From Planctomycetota bacterium (GTDB taxonomy: Bacteria; Planctomycetota; B15-G4; JADJEK01): a stretch of 6,103 nt of DNA. Position numbers and translations under genes: made by a program. Where the stretch lies: positions 1-6,103 of the forward strand of contig JAEUIB010000363.1 in the NCBI GenBank assembly GCA_016795255.1, given 5' to 3'. The notes beneath the pieces were generated by a model. That model saw nothing but the letters and a program-made list of their open reading frames with translations. It ran no database searches and was not told the DNA's origin. Below, piece by piece: positions 1 to 6,103 of the stretch (positions within the stretch are counted from its first letter, which is position 1; each line of letters starts with the position of its first letter).

Positions 1-19
1 GCGGAGGCGGAGCCTCCGC
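1..19. repeat. Short hairpin repeat, copy 1 (GGAGGC-GGA-GCCTCC)
   Basis: An 8-bp perfect stem (1-8 pairs with 12-19) encloses a 3-nt GGA loop. It is the same element as at 50-70 and lies 50 nt from it. It sits just downstream of the stop of the minus-strand methyltransferase gene. The copy begins at the window edge, so the stem may extend further left. There is no adjacent T-tract in either direction, so it is not a classical intrinsic terminator. A small dispersed palindrome of REP type is the likeliest description. Confidence 0.7.
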
Positions 20-48
20 ACCTCGACAGGCCGGCCCCCCGCCCTGGT

Positions 49-720
49 CTACGGAGGCGGAGCCTCCGTATCCCCGCGCCCCGCGCGCCGCATGCTGAAC
101 TGCCGCACCACGTGGATCTTCCCCTCGTCCTCGACGAGATCCTCGAACTCGTCGACGAGCAAGCCCGCCGCGCGTGCGATCTTCTTCATGCGGTCGCCGG
201 ACGGGCGCATCGGATCGGTCACGATTGCGACGCCGTCGGCGCGCAGCCACGCGTGGATCGTCTTGGTGATCGCCTCGGCCATCCACGGCTCGTACAGCAC
301 GTCGCTCGAGACGATCACGTCGAAGCGTTCGTCGTCGCTCGCGGCGACCCCGGGCTCCGCCAAGTCGAGGCGCCACGTCTGCGCTTTCACGCCGTTGCGG
401 CGCGCGTTGCCGCGGGCGAGCTCGAGCGATTCCTGCATCACGTCGGCGAACGTCACGCGCGCGCCCTTCTTCGCCGCGACGATGCCGAGCAAGCCCGCGC
501 CGCACCCGACGTCGAGCAGTCGCTTGTCGGTGAGATCGGGCAGCTTCGCGATCGTCTCACCGAGCACGCGTGCGGCCGGCCACAGTTGGCCGTAGTACGG
601 ATTGCGCCGATCGAACCCGCCGTCCTCTTCGATCAGCCGGTCGATCAGTTTGTCCTGGTCGAGGACCTCGATCAGGATGCGTTCGCCGCCGATGGGGATC
701 TCGAGGACCTCGTCGGGCAC
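49..720 (-). CDS. Class I SAM-dependent methyltransferase (METTL/Methyltransf_16-like)
   Basis: This 223-residue protein has a Rossmann-type SAM-binding fold. Visible motifs are motif I LLDVGCGAGLLGI (residues 68-80), the acidic residue after strand 2 in FADV (D93), and a post-strand-4 block DVIVSSDVLYEP (134-145). The N-terminal PYYGQLWPAARVLGETI (41-57) and the SDVLYE block resemble the protein-lysine methyltransferase group that includes METTL21 and ETFB-KMT. The substrate is most likely a protein side chain, but it cannot be read from the sequence, and a small-molecule methyltransferase remains possible. The start is GTG at 718-720; a weak GAGG lies about 11 nt upstream, close to the stop of thiE. 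The gene follows thiE by 13 nt on the same strand, so the two are probably co-transcribed. The last residues (TEAPPP) and stop codon lie inside a hairpin repeat and are unlikely to be part of the fold. Confidence 0.85.
   Translation of the reverse strand: MPDEVLEIPIGGERILIEVLDQDKLIDRLIEEDGGFDRRNPYYGQLWPAARVLGETIAKLPDLTDKRLLDVGCGAGLLGIVAAKKGARVTFADVMQESLELARGNARRNGVKAQTWRLDLAEPGVAASDDERFDVIVSSDVLYEPWMAEAITKTIHAWLRADGVAIVTDPMRPSGDRMKKIARAAGLLVDEFEDLVEDEGKIHVVRQFSMRRAGRGDTEAPPP
50..70. repeat. Short hairpin repeat, copy 2, overlapping a stop codon
   Basis: A 9-bp perfect stem (50-58 with 62-70) encloses the same GGA loop as the copy at 1-19. The outermost shared pair is G-C in copy 1 (1/19) and A-T in copy 2 (51/69), a compensatory change that supports pairing as the conserved feature. 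On the minus strand this copy encodes the last residues (T-E-A-P-P-P) and the TAG stop of the methyltransferase. The repeat has therefore either inserted at, or come to form, the end of that gene. It may shape the 3' end of the minus-strand mRNA. Confidence 0.75.
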
Positions 721-733
721 GAGTGCCGGCGCC

Positions 734-1465
734 TCACTCGCCGGTGCCGGTCATCGCATCGACGAGCGGCGCGCGCTCGAGCACGAAGCGCAACACGCGC
801 GCGGCCTGGGCCGGATCTTCGGCGCGGACGATGGCTCGCGCGATGGCCGCTCGACCTGCGCCCTGCGCGACGATGCGCTCGACGTTGCGGACGTCGATCC
901 CGCCGATCGGGAAGACCGGTACGCGGGCCGAACGCAGGATCTTGGGCAGCACTTCGGGGCCGACGACCTTCGCCCCGTCCTTCGTCGCCGTCGGGAACAT
1001 CGAGCCGACGCCGATGTAGTCGGCGCCGCGCGCCCGGGCTCCCTGGGCCTGCTTCAGGCTGTGGGTCGACAGACCGATCAGCAGGTCGGGGCCGACCTTC
1101 TGGCGAACGCGTTCGATCGGGGCGTCTTCTTGGCCGAGGTGGACGCCGTCCGCCCGACCCGCGATCGCGGCCTCGTAGTCGTCGTTGACGAAGATCAGCG
1201 TCGGCCGGGCGCGCAACAACGCGCGAAGCCGAAGTGCTTGCTCAGCAATCTTTTGGGTCGGTACGCCCTTCATCCGCAGTTGGACGGCATCGACGCCCGC
1301 GTCGAACGCCCGCAGCAGCGCGGACGGAGCCATCGCGCCGTCGGGCTTGCCATCGTCGTCCGCCAGCCCGGCGATCACGAGGTAGAGCCGGGCCCGGCGG
1401 AGGCGATCGACGCGCGCCGCGACACGACAAGTTGTCACTGTGGATCGAGTGGATGGGGGGCGCAT
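734..1465 (-). CDS. thiE: Thiamine-phosphate synthase (ThiE/TenI superfamily)
   Basis: ThiE joins HMP pyrophosphate to thiazole phosphate to make thiamine phosphate in the cytoplasm. From the chosen ATG at 1463-1465 the protein has 243 residues. The TIM-barrel signatures are intact; numbers count from that ATG. They are QLRMK (62-66) and FVNDD (92-96) for pyrophosphate and Mg, DGVHLGQED (106-114), GLSTHS (131-136), GVGSMFPTATK (152-162) and PIGGI (186-190). The catalytic and phosphate-binding residues R64, K66, N94, D95, D114, T159, T161 and K162 are all present. The open frame extends to a GTG at 1501, but those extra residues are polar and unconserved. Family homology begins only at RLYLVIAG (26-33), so GTG 1436-1438 (234 residues) is an equally plausible start. 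None of the candidate starts has a clear Shine-Dalgarno sequence. A typical ThiE has about 210 residues. No TPP riboswitch (THI box) is recognisable upstream. It is the first gene of a minus-strand pair with the methyltransferase. Confidence 0.9.
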   Translation of the reverse strand: MRPPSTRSTVTTCRVAARVDRLRRARLYLVIAGLADDDGKPDGAMAPSALLRAFDAGVDAVQLRMKGVPTQKIAEQALRLRALLRARPTLIFVNDDYEAAIAGRADGVHLGQEDAPIERVRQKVGPDLLIGLSTHSLKQAQGARARGADYIGVGSMFPTATKDGAKVVGPEVLPKILRSARVPVFPIGGIDVRNVERIVAQGAGRAAIARAIVRAEDPAQAARVLRFVLERAPLVDAMTGTGE

Positions 1466-1511
1466 GCGACAAAAGGAGTGGATCGGACGTCTAGAGGCCA
1501 CTGGAGGGGGT

Positions 1512-1541
1512 CGGAAACCGGCAACTTAAGTGCCGATTCCG
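1512..1541. repeat. Imperfect 30-bp palindrome in the divergent intergenic region
   Basis: The outer arms 1512-1516 pair with 1537-1541 (CGGAA/TTCCG) and the inner arms 1519-1523 pair with 1531-1535 (CGGCA/TGCCG). The centre contains the 6-bp palindrome CTTAAG (1525-1530). Removing the single extra A at 1524 makes the inner 16 bp perfectly self-complementary. The element lies between the minus-strand thiE start and the plus-strand regulator start, a good place for an operator bound by a dimeric regulator or for a structured leader. The right half includes GCCGAT, which resembles the -10 of FliA-type (sigma-28) promoters, but no good -35 partner is present. Confidence 0.5.
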
Positions 1542-1575
1542 GCGTGAGCAATGAACGTCTGCCAAGTTCTGCGTC

Positions 1576-1592
1576 TGGCACTCCGTTTGATA
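1576..1592 (+). promoter_or_regulatory. Weak sigma-54-like promoter upstream of the response regulator
   Basis: The sequence TGGCAC-N5-TTGAT has the -24 GG in register with a -12 position. The family consensus is TGGCACG-N4-TTGCW. The -24 half matches fully, but the -12 dinucleotide is GA instead of the nearly invariant GC, which makes the call weak. If it were real, transcription would begin near 1603 and give a leader of about 57 nt that contains the hairpin at 1606-1626. Confidence 0.22.
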
Positions 1593-1605
1593 GCCCCGGC
1601 GGCGC

Positions 1606-1626
1606 GCCCCGGTTTCGTGCCGGGGC
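1606..1626 (+). other. Leader hairpin before the response regulator, with duplicated 5' arm
   Basis: GCCCCGG (1606-1612) pairs with CCGGGGC (1620-1626) around a 7-nt loop, giving a 7-bp GC-only stem that ends 33 nt before the regulator's ATG. The 5' arm GCCCCGG also occurs at 1593-1599, so two alternative partners compete for one 3' arm. In so GC-rich a genome this could be chance. No T-run follows, so it is not a terminator. Confidence 0.35.
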
Positions 1627-1659
1627 CTTCGTGAACCCCTACTCCACCCGACGGCCGCC

Positions 1660-2061
1660 ATGAAAGGCAAGCCCGGAAACGCCATTCGCATCCTGGTCGC
1701 GGACGACGACACCCTCGTCCGCGCCGCGCTCTGTGAATTCCTGCGTCGCGACGGATTCGTGACGTTCGAAGCCGCGTCCGGTCTCGCCGCGCTCGAGATC
1801 GCCCAGAAGGAACACGTGTCCTTCTCCATCATGGACGTCGACATGCCGGGCATGTCCGGCTTCGACGTGCTGCGGACCCTGCATCGCATGGTCGGCACGC
1901 CGCCGCCCAGCATCTTCATCACCGGCGACGACTCGCGCGCTCGGCAGATGGAAGCGCTGGCGGCCGGAGCGTTCTCGTTGCTGCACAAGCCCGTCGCGCC
2001 GGACCTGCTGCGGTTCACGGTGCAGCGCCTACTCGAACAGCACTTCCGCCGCGCGCGCTGA
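1660..2061 (+). CDS. Single-domain response regulator (CheY-like receiver)
   Basis: The 133-residue protein is one complete REC domain with no output domain. The acidic pocket is VADDD (D15-D17) and the phosphoacceptor is D59 in IMDVDMPGMSG. The conserved Thr is T88 (ITGDD), the switch aromatic is F105 in AAGAFSLL, and the conserved Lys is K110 (LHKP). All the chemistry for phosphorylation by a histidine kinase is present, so it is probably an active stand-alone receiver that signals by protein-protein contact. No histidine kinase or chemotaxis gene lies in the window, so its partner is unknown. The start is ATG 1660; no clear Shine-Dalgarno sequence precedes it. It lies 79 nt upstream of groES on the same strand with no terminator-like hairpin between them, so readthrough into groESL is possible. 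Confidence 0.9.
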   Translation: MKGKPGNAIRILVADDDTLVRAALCEFLRRDGFVTFEAASGLAALEIAQKEHVSFSIMDVDMPGMSGFDVLRTLHRMVGTPPPSIFITGDDSRARQMEALAAGAFSLLHKPVAPDLLRFTVQRLLEQHFRRAR

Positions 2062-2140
2062 CGCACGGCGGAGGAGCGACCCCTTCGTCCACGACTCTGG
2101 CATTGGAATCCAACGGAGCAGAAAGAGGAGATCGATCGCG

Positions 2141-2461
2141 ATGGCTACGAAGACTTCGAAGAGCACGACCACGTCGGTGAAGCCGCTGAACGACCACATC
2201 CTGGTCCGCCCGGCCGAGGCCGAGGAGAAGACCAAGGGCGGGATCATCCTGCCCGACAACGCGCGCGAGAAGCCCGCGCAGGGTTCGGTCGTCGCGCTGG
2301 GAGAGGGTCGCCTGCTGGACAACGGCTCGCGCGCCACGTTCCAGCTCAAGGTCGGCGACAAGGTCATCTACTCCAAGTACGCGGGTCACGACCTGACGAT
2401 CGACGGCCAGGAGTACAAGGTGCTCCAGGAGTCGGACGTCTACGCGGTCATCGAAAGCTGA
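2141..2461 (+). CDS. groES: Co-chaperonin GroES (Hsp10)
   Basis: GroES forms the heptameric lid that closes the GroEL folding chamber in the cytosol. The 106-residue protein shows the KPLNDHILVRP first strand (14-24) and the mobile loop EEKTKGGIILPDNAREKPAQG (28-48) with the GroEL-contacting GGIILPD. The core then follows: VVALGEGRLLDNG (50-62), LKVGDKVIYSKYAG (69-82), DGQEYKVLQESDVYAVIE (88-105). E. coli GroES has 97 residues; the extra length is a Ser/Thr/Lys-rich N-terminal tail (about residues 2-12) that precedes the usual start. AGGAG at 2126-2130, 10 nt upstream, supports ATG 2141. The next in-frame start would remove the first strand, so the tail is probably genuine. groEL follows after 64 nt. 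No CIRCE inverted repeat is present upstream. Confidence 0.97.
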   Translation: MATKTSKSTTTSVKPLNDHILVRPAEAEEKTKGGIILPDNAREKPAQGSVVALGEGRLLDNGSRATFQLKVGDKVIYSKYAGHDLTIDGQEYKVLQESDVYAVIES

Positions 2462-2525
2462 AGCGCTCGCTTCCTTTCCACCCCACACCAGCAAGACCAG
2501 CAAGAACGGAAGACAGGACACATCC

Positions 2526-4148
<1,623 letters not shown>

Positions 4149-4165
4149 GAGCCTGATCCGTCGAG

Positions 4166-4209
4166 GATGAAGCGGCGGGCCGCGAGAGCGGCTCGCCGCT
4201 TCGTCGTTT
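4166..4209 (+). terminator. Probable groESL transcription terminator
   Basis: A long near-perfect stem lies 17-20 nt after the groEL stop. GAAGCGGCG (4169-4177) pairs with CGCCGCTTC (4194-4202), and the stem continues inward through 4178-4183 with 4188-4193 (one G-U) to a GAGA tetraloop of the GNRA class (4184-4187). That gives about 15 continuous base pairs. Three outer pairs (4166-4168 with 4203-4205, one G-U) may extend it. Only a short T run (4207-4209) follows, common in very GC-rich genomes, so termination may be weak or Rho-assisted. It could also act as a 3'-end stabiliser. Confidence 0.75.
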
Positions 4210-4213
4210 GATG

Positions 4214-4484
4214 GGGACGCGAGGGACGACGAGGGACGCGAGGGACGACGAGGGACGCGAGGGACGAGAGGGACGCGAGGGACGAGAGGGACGAGAGGGA
4301 CGAAAGGGACGAAAGGGACGAAGAGGGACGAGAGGGACGCGAGGGACGAGAGGGACGAAGAGGGACGAGAGGGACGCGAGGGACGAAAGGGACGCGAGGG
4401 ACGAAAGGGACGCGAGGGACGAAAGGGATGAGAGGGACGCGAGGGACGAGTGGGACTAGAGGGACGCGAGGGATGACGAGGGAC
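4214..4484. repeat. GGGAC minisatellite, 30 units at 9/10-nt spacing
   Basis: Thirty consecutive GGGAC (two are GGGAT) units start between 4214 and 4480. Of the 29 steps, 24 are 9 nt and 5 are 10 nt. The linkers are mainly GCGA, GAGA, GAAA, or the 10-nt forms GACGA and GAAGA. Higher-order structure is visible. The left end (4214-4260) alternates GCGA and GACGA units as a 19-nt dimer. The segment 4380-4424 alternates GAAA and GCGA as an 18-nt dimer. A three-unit block (GAAGA, GAGA, GCGA) occurs at 4315-4342 and again at 4352-4379. This implies growth by unequal duplication of multi-unit blocks. Degenerate units collect at the right end (GGGAT at 4425 and 4470, altered linkers from 4447). The 1-nt step changes shift any reading frame, so the array is not under coding constraint although it is open in several frames. 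Confidence 0.9.
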
Positions 4485-4495
4485 CGCAGGGGCCG

Positions 4496-4526
4496 GGGGA
4501 CTGTCCCCGCATCGGGGACTGTCCCC
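4496..4526. repeat. Two tandem GGGGACTGTCCCC palindromes
   Basis: The 13-nt element GGGGAC-T-GTCCCC occurs at 4496-4508 and again at 4514-4526, offset by 18 nt. Each copy is followed by G and is a 6-bp inverted repeat around a central T. Similar GGGGAC/GTCCCC palindromes are a recurring REP-like repeat in some GC-rich bacteria, from general knowledge rather than a search. The pair lies inside a 68-nt segment that separates the main GGGAC array from two leftover array units at 4553-4566. A regulatory role for the downstream gene is possible but unsupported. Confidence 0.7.
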
Positions 4527-4552
4527 GTCATGCGTGCTCGTTCCGTGGCCTA

Positions 4553-4569
4553 GGGATGCGAGGGACGAC
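4553..4569. repeat. Residual GGGAC array units beyond the interruption
   Basis: GGGAT at 4553 and GGGAC at 4562 are 9 nt apart with a GCGA linker, then GAC, exactly as in the main array, from which they are separated by 68 nt. They suggest the array once extended further right and was interrupted, or that the array seeded a second short copy. The remaining sequence up to the next gene (4570-4636) contains a 6-bp inverted repeat, CGAGCC (4581-4586) with GGCTCG (4597-4602, repeated at 4613-4618). No convincing promoter is visible there. Confidence 0.6.
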
Positions 4570-4636
4570 CGCGCAGCTTCCGAGCCAGTGATCGCGGGCT
4601 CGATGAGCGATAGGCTCGGGTCGCGCGTCCTTGCGC

Positions 4637-4642
4637 GGAGGA
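4637..4642 (+). promoter_or_regulatory. Ribosome binding site GGAGGA deciding the 4649 start
   Basis: GGAGGA lies 6 nt before ATG 4649, an ideal Shine-Dalgarno spacing. It lies inside the coding sequence that an upstream TTG at 4631 would give, so the ATG is the likely true start. Confidence 0.8.
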
Positions 4643-4648
4643 TCGGAC

Positions 4649-6052
4649 ATGTTCGCTGCGCTGCTCGTGTCGCTGTGCATCGGAGACGGTGTGGCCGCTC
4701 CGCCCTCGATCACCGTGCGTTGCGATGCTCGCGTCGAGTTGTTCTGCATCGTTTCGCGGCTCGCCGGGGATCCTGAGTTCAACGACGATCGAGCCGAGTC
4801 GCCCTACGCCGATGCCGTCGAGGATTGGTTCGACGAATTCCGCGCGCATCCCGCCGTCGAGTACGCGAAGACGTTGCGCAAGGACTACGGCATCACGTTC
4901 AACGCCGTGCCGGATCTCGCGCTGCATTGCGACGACGTCGAGTCGTTGCTGCCTCGGCTGCCGCTTTCGCCGCGGCCCGCGCGCCTCGACGCTCGATGGA
5001 CCGAGGACATCGCGAACGAGTACCTCGATCGCCTGCGCAGCTTCGTCGTCGACACGAAGTTCGTCGAGTTCTTCGCGTCGCAAGCCGACCGCTACCGGCG
5101 CACCGAACAGCGCCTCGCCGAGCGGCTCGCTGACGCGGAGATCGAAGCGTGGGTCGGTGGGTACTTCGGCGACACCGCGACCGGCGCGACGTTCACGGTC
5201 ATCCCGTCGATGCTGAACGGGCCGAACAACTACGGCTGTGGAGTCCAGCTCGACGACGGGCGCTTCGAGCTCTCGCCGGTCATGGGCATCTGGAGCTGGG
5301 ATGCCGACGGCATCGGCGAGTTCGGCCCCGAGCACGTGCCCACCGTCGTCCACGAGTTCACGCACAACTTCGCGAACCCGGTCATCGACCGCAACGCGGA
5401 CGCGCTCGAAGCTTCCGGTCGCGCGTTGTTCAAATCCGTGCAGAAGACCATGGAGATGCAGGCGTATCCGACGTGGCGGATCATGCTCTACGAGTCGCTC
5501 GTGCGAGCGTGCGTCAACCGCTACGTCGCGCAGCACCAGGGTGCCGAGGCCGCGCGCGCCGACGCCGCCGACAACGCGAGGCGTGGCTTCACGTGGACGG
5601 CCGACCTCGCGACGTTGCTCGAGGAGTACGAGGCCGACCGCGAGCGCTACCCGAACCTCGACGCGTTCGCGCCGCGCATCGTCGCGTGGTTCGCCGAGCA
5701 GGCCGAGCACGTGAAGAAGGTCGAGTCCGAAGCTCCGCGCGTCGTGTCGATCGAGCCGGCCGACGGAGCGACCGACGTCGACGCGAGTACGACGGCGATC
5801 CGTGTCACCTTCGATCGCAAGATGGCGTCGGGTTTCTCGTTCGTGATCATCGGCGCGAAGACCGACTTCCCGCCGACGGCCGGCGCACCCTCGTGGGACG
5901 CCGCACGCCGAGTCGTCACGCTGCCGGTGAAGCTCGAGCCCGGCCGCACGTACCGCTACGGCCTGAACGGAGGCGACTTCAAGTCGTTCCAAGCGGTCGA
6001 CGGCACGCCGCTGATCCCGATCGTCGTCGAGTTCACGACGGCGGCGCGCTGA
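4649..6052 (+). CDS. Probable secreted DUF4932-like metallopeptidase with Ig-like domain
   Basis: The protein has 467 residues from the ATG chosen for its Shine-Dalgarno; a TTG six codons upstream is less likely. Residues 1-17 (FAALLVSLCIGDGVA) are a short hydrophobic stretch ending before APP, resembling a signal peptide but lacking the usual basic residues at the very N-terminus. The body (about 25-350) resembles the DUF4932 family. It contains VVHEFTHNF with an HEXXH zinc-binding motif at 235-239, preceded by an IPSMLNGPNNYG segment (185-196). A downstream glutamate in LYESLVRA (E282) is a candidate third zinc ligand as in gluzincins. Residues about 364-465 (PRVVSIEPADGATDVD to VVEFTTAA) match a bacterial Ig-like Big_5 domain, usually found in exported or surface proteins. 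I infer an extracytoplasmic zinc peptidase-like protein; activity and substrate are unknown. It has its own intergenic region and probably its own promoter. A following gene starts 27 nt downstream. Confidence 0.75.
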   Translation: MFAALLVSLCIGDGVAAPPSITVRCDARVELFCIVSRLAGDPEFNDDRAESPYADAVEDWFDEFRAHPAVEYAKTLRKDYGITFNAVPDLALHCDDVESLLPRLPLSPRPARLDARWTEDIANEYLDRLRSFVVDTKFVEFFASQADRYRRTEQRLAERLADAEIEAWVGGYFGDTATGATFTVIPSMLNGPNNYGCGVQLDDGRFELSPVMGIWSWDADGIGEFGPEHVPTVVHEFTHNFANPVIDRNADALEASGRALFKSVQKTMEMQAYPTWRIMLYESLVRACVNRYVAQHQGAEAARADAADNARRGFTWTADLATLLEEYEADRERYPNLDAFAPRIVAWFAEQAEHVKKVESEAPRVVSIEPADGATDVDASTTAIRVTFDRKMASGFSFVIIGAKTDFPPTAGAPSWDAARRVVTLPVKLEPGRTYRYGLNGGDFKSFQAVDGTPLIPIVVEFTTAAR

Positions 6053-6079
6053 CGCGATGAGCACACCCGAGGAGCTCGC

Positions 6080-6103
6080 ATGACGACGGCATCGCGAGCA
6101 GGC
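6080..6103 (+). CDS. Start of an unidentified gene, truncated by the window end
   Basis: ATG 6080 is preceded by GAGGAG (6069-6074) with 5-nt spacing, a strong Shine-Dalgarno. Only eight codons (MTTASRAG) are present, so nothing can be said about function. It starts 27 nt after the upstream stop on the same strand, so the two genes are probably one operon. An eight-codon frame (ATG 6057 to TGA 6081-6083) ends across this start as ATGA. Confidence 0.6.

Noticed and set aside
1466..1501. N-terminal extension of ThiE to GTG 1501
   Set aside because: The twelve extra residues have no family similarity and no Shine-Dalgarno precedes the GTG. They add to a protein that is already longer than usual.
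1578..1600. Possible CIRCE element containing GCACTC
   Set aside because: Only one half-site core (GCACTC at 1578-1583) is present. The sequence 9 nt downstream does not match GAGTGCTAA, and the site is over 550 nt from groES.
112..1663. Long plus-strand frames (112-1188 and 602-1663) across the thiE/methyltransferase operon
   Set aside because: They are antisense to two clearly recognisable genes, are Arg-rich low-complexity translations, and show no domain.
2103..2113. TTGGA-A-TCCAA palindrome upstream of groES
   Set aside because: A 5-bp inverted repeat around one base is too short to call an operator. No -35/-10 pair is recognisable around it.
4208..4459. Open frame across the minisatellite encoding REG/RGT/RDE tripeptide repeats
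   Set aside because: It is a product of a stop-free 9-nt repeat. The 10-nt steps shift the encoded repeat from one tripeptide to another, there is no ribosome binding site, and the minus strand is equally open.
4214..4484. CRISPR array
   Set aside because: The periodicity is 9-10 nt with no unique spacers and no cas genes; it is a minisatellite.
4550..6064. 504-codon minus-strand frame antisense to the metallopeptidase-like gene
   Set aside because: The plus strand has a good Shine-Dalgarno, HEXXH and Ig-like motifs. The antisense product is low-complexity Arg/Asp/Val/Leu without motifs.

Overview
The window is a very GC-rich bacterial chromosomal segment with strong third-position G/C bias in every gene. 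It looks like housekeeping chromosome, with one repeat-rich intergenic stretch. The GroEL/GroES sequences, the small palindromic repeats and the DUF4932-type secreted protein fit a free-living GC-rich lineage such as Planctomycetota or a relative. That placement is impression, not proof, because no marker here was compared with a database.

Layout, left to right. (1) Positions 1-70 hold two copies of a short hairpin repeat; the second overlaps the stop codon of the first gene. (2) A two-gene minus-strand operon follows: a thiamine-phosphate synthase (thiE, starting near 1465) and, 13 nt downstream, a class I SAM-dependent methyltransferase (718 down to 49). (3) A divergent intergenic region (about 1466-1659) contains an imperfect 30-bp palindrome, a weak sigma-54-like element and a leader hairpin. 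(4) A receiver-only response regulator (1660-2061) lies 79 nt upstream of groES (2141-2461), which is followed by groEL (2526-4148). A long GNRA-capped hairpin after groEL is the likely terminator. (5) A 500-nt gene-free stretch (4149-4648) is mostly a 30-unit GGGAC minisatellite with 9/10-nt spacing. It is interrupted near its right end by a segment carrying two GGGGACTGTCCCC palindromes. (6) A probably secreted HEXXH metallopeptidase-like protein (DUF4932-like) with a C-terminal Ig-like domain follows (4649-6052). A further gene starts at 6080 and runs off the window.

How the genes work together: GroES and GroEL form the Hsp60/Hsp10 folding chamber. The single-domain response regulator is co-oriented just upstream and could share their transcript, but no functional link can be shown. 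No CIRCE (HrcA) operator is visible before groES. thiE and the methyltransferase are probably co-transcribed but have no obvious pathway link. The metallopeptidase-like gene is separated from groEL by the terminator and repeats, so it should have its own promoter. I see no defence system, CRISPR, transposase, tRNA or rRNA. The least explained part is the minisatellite with its interrupting palindromes. I did not find a convincing undescribed multi-gene system.
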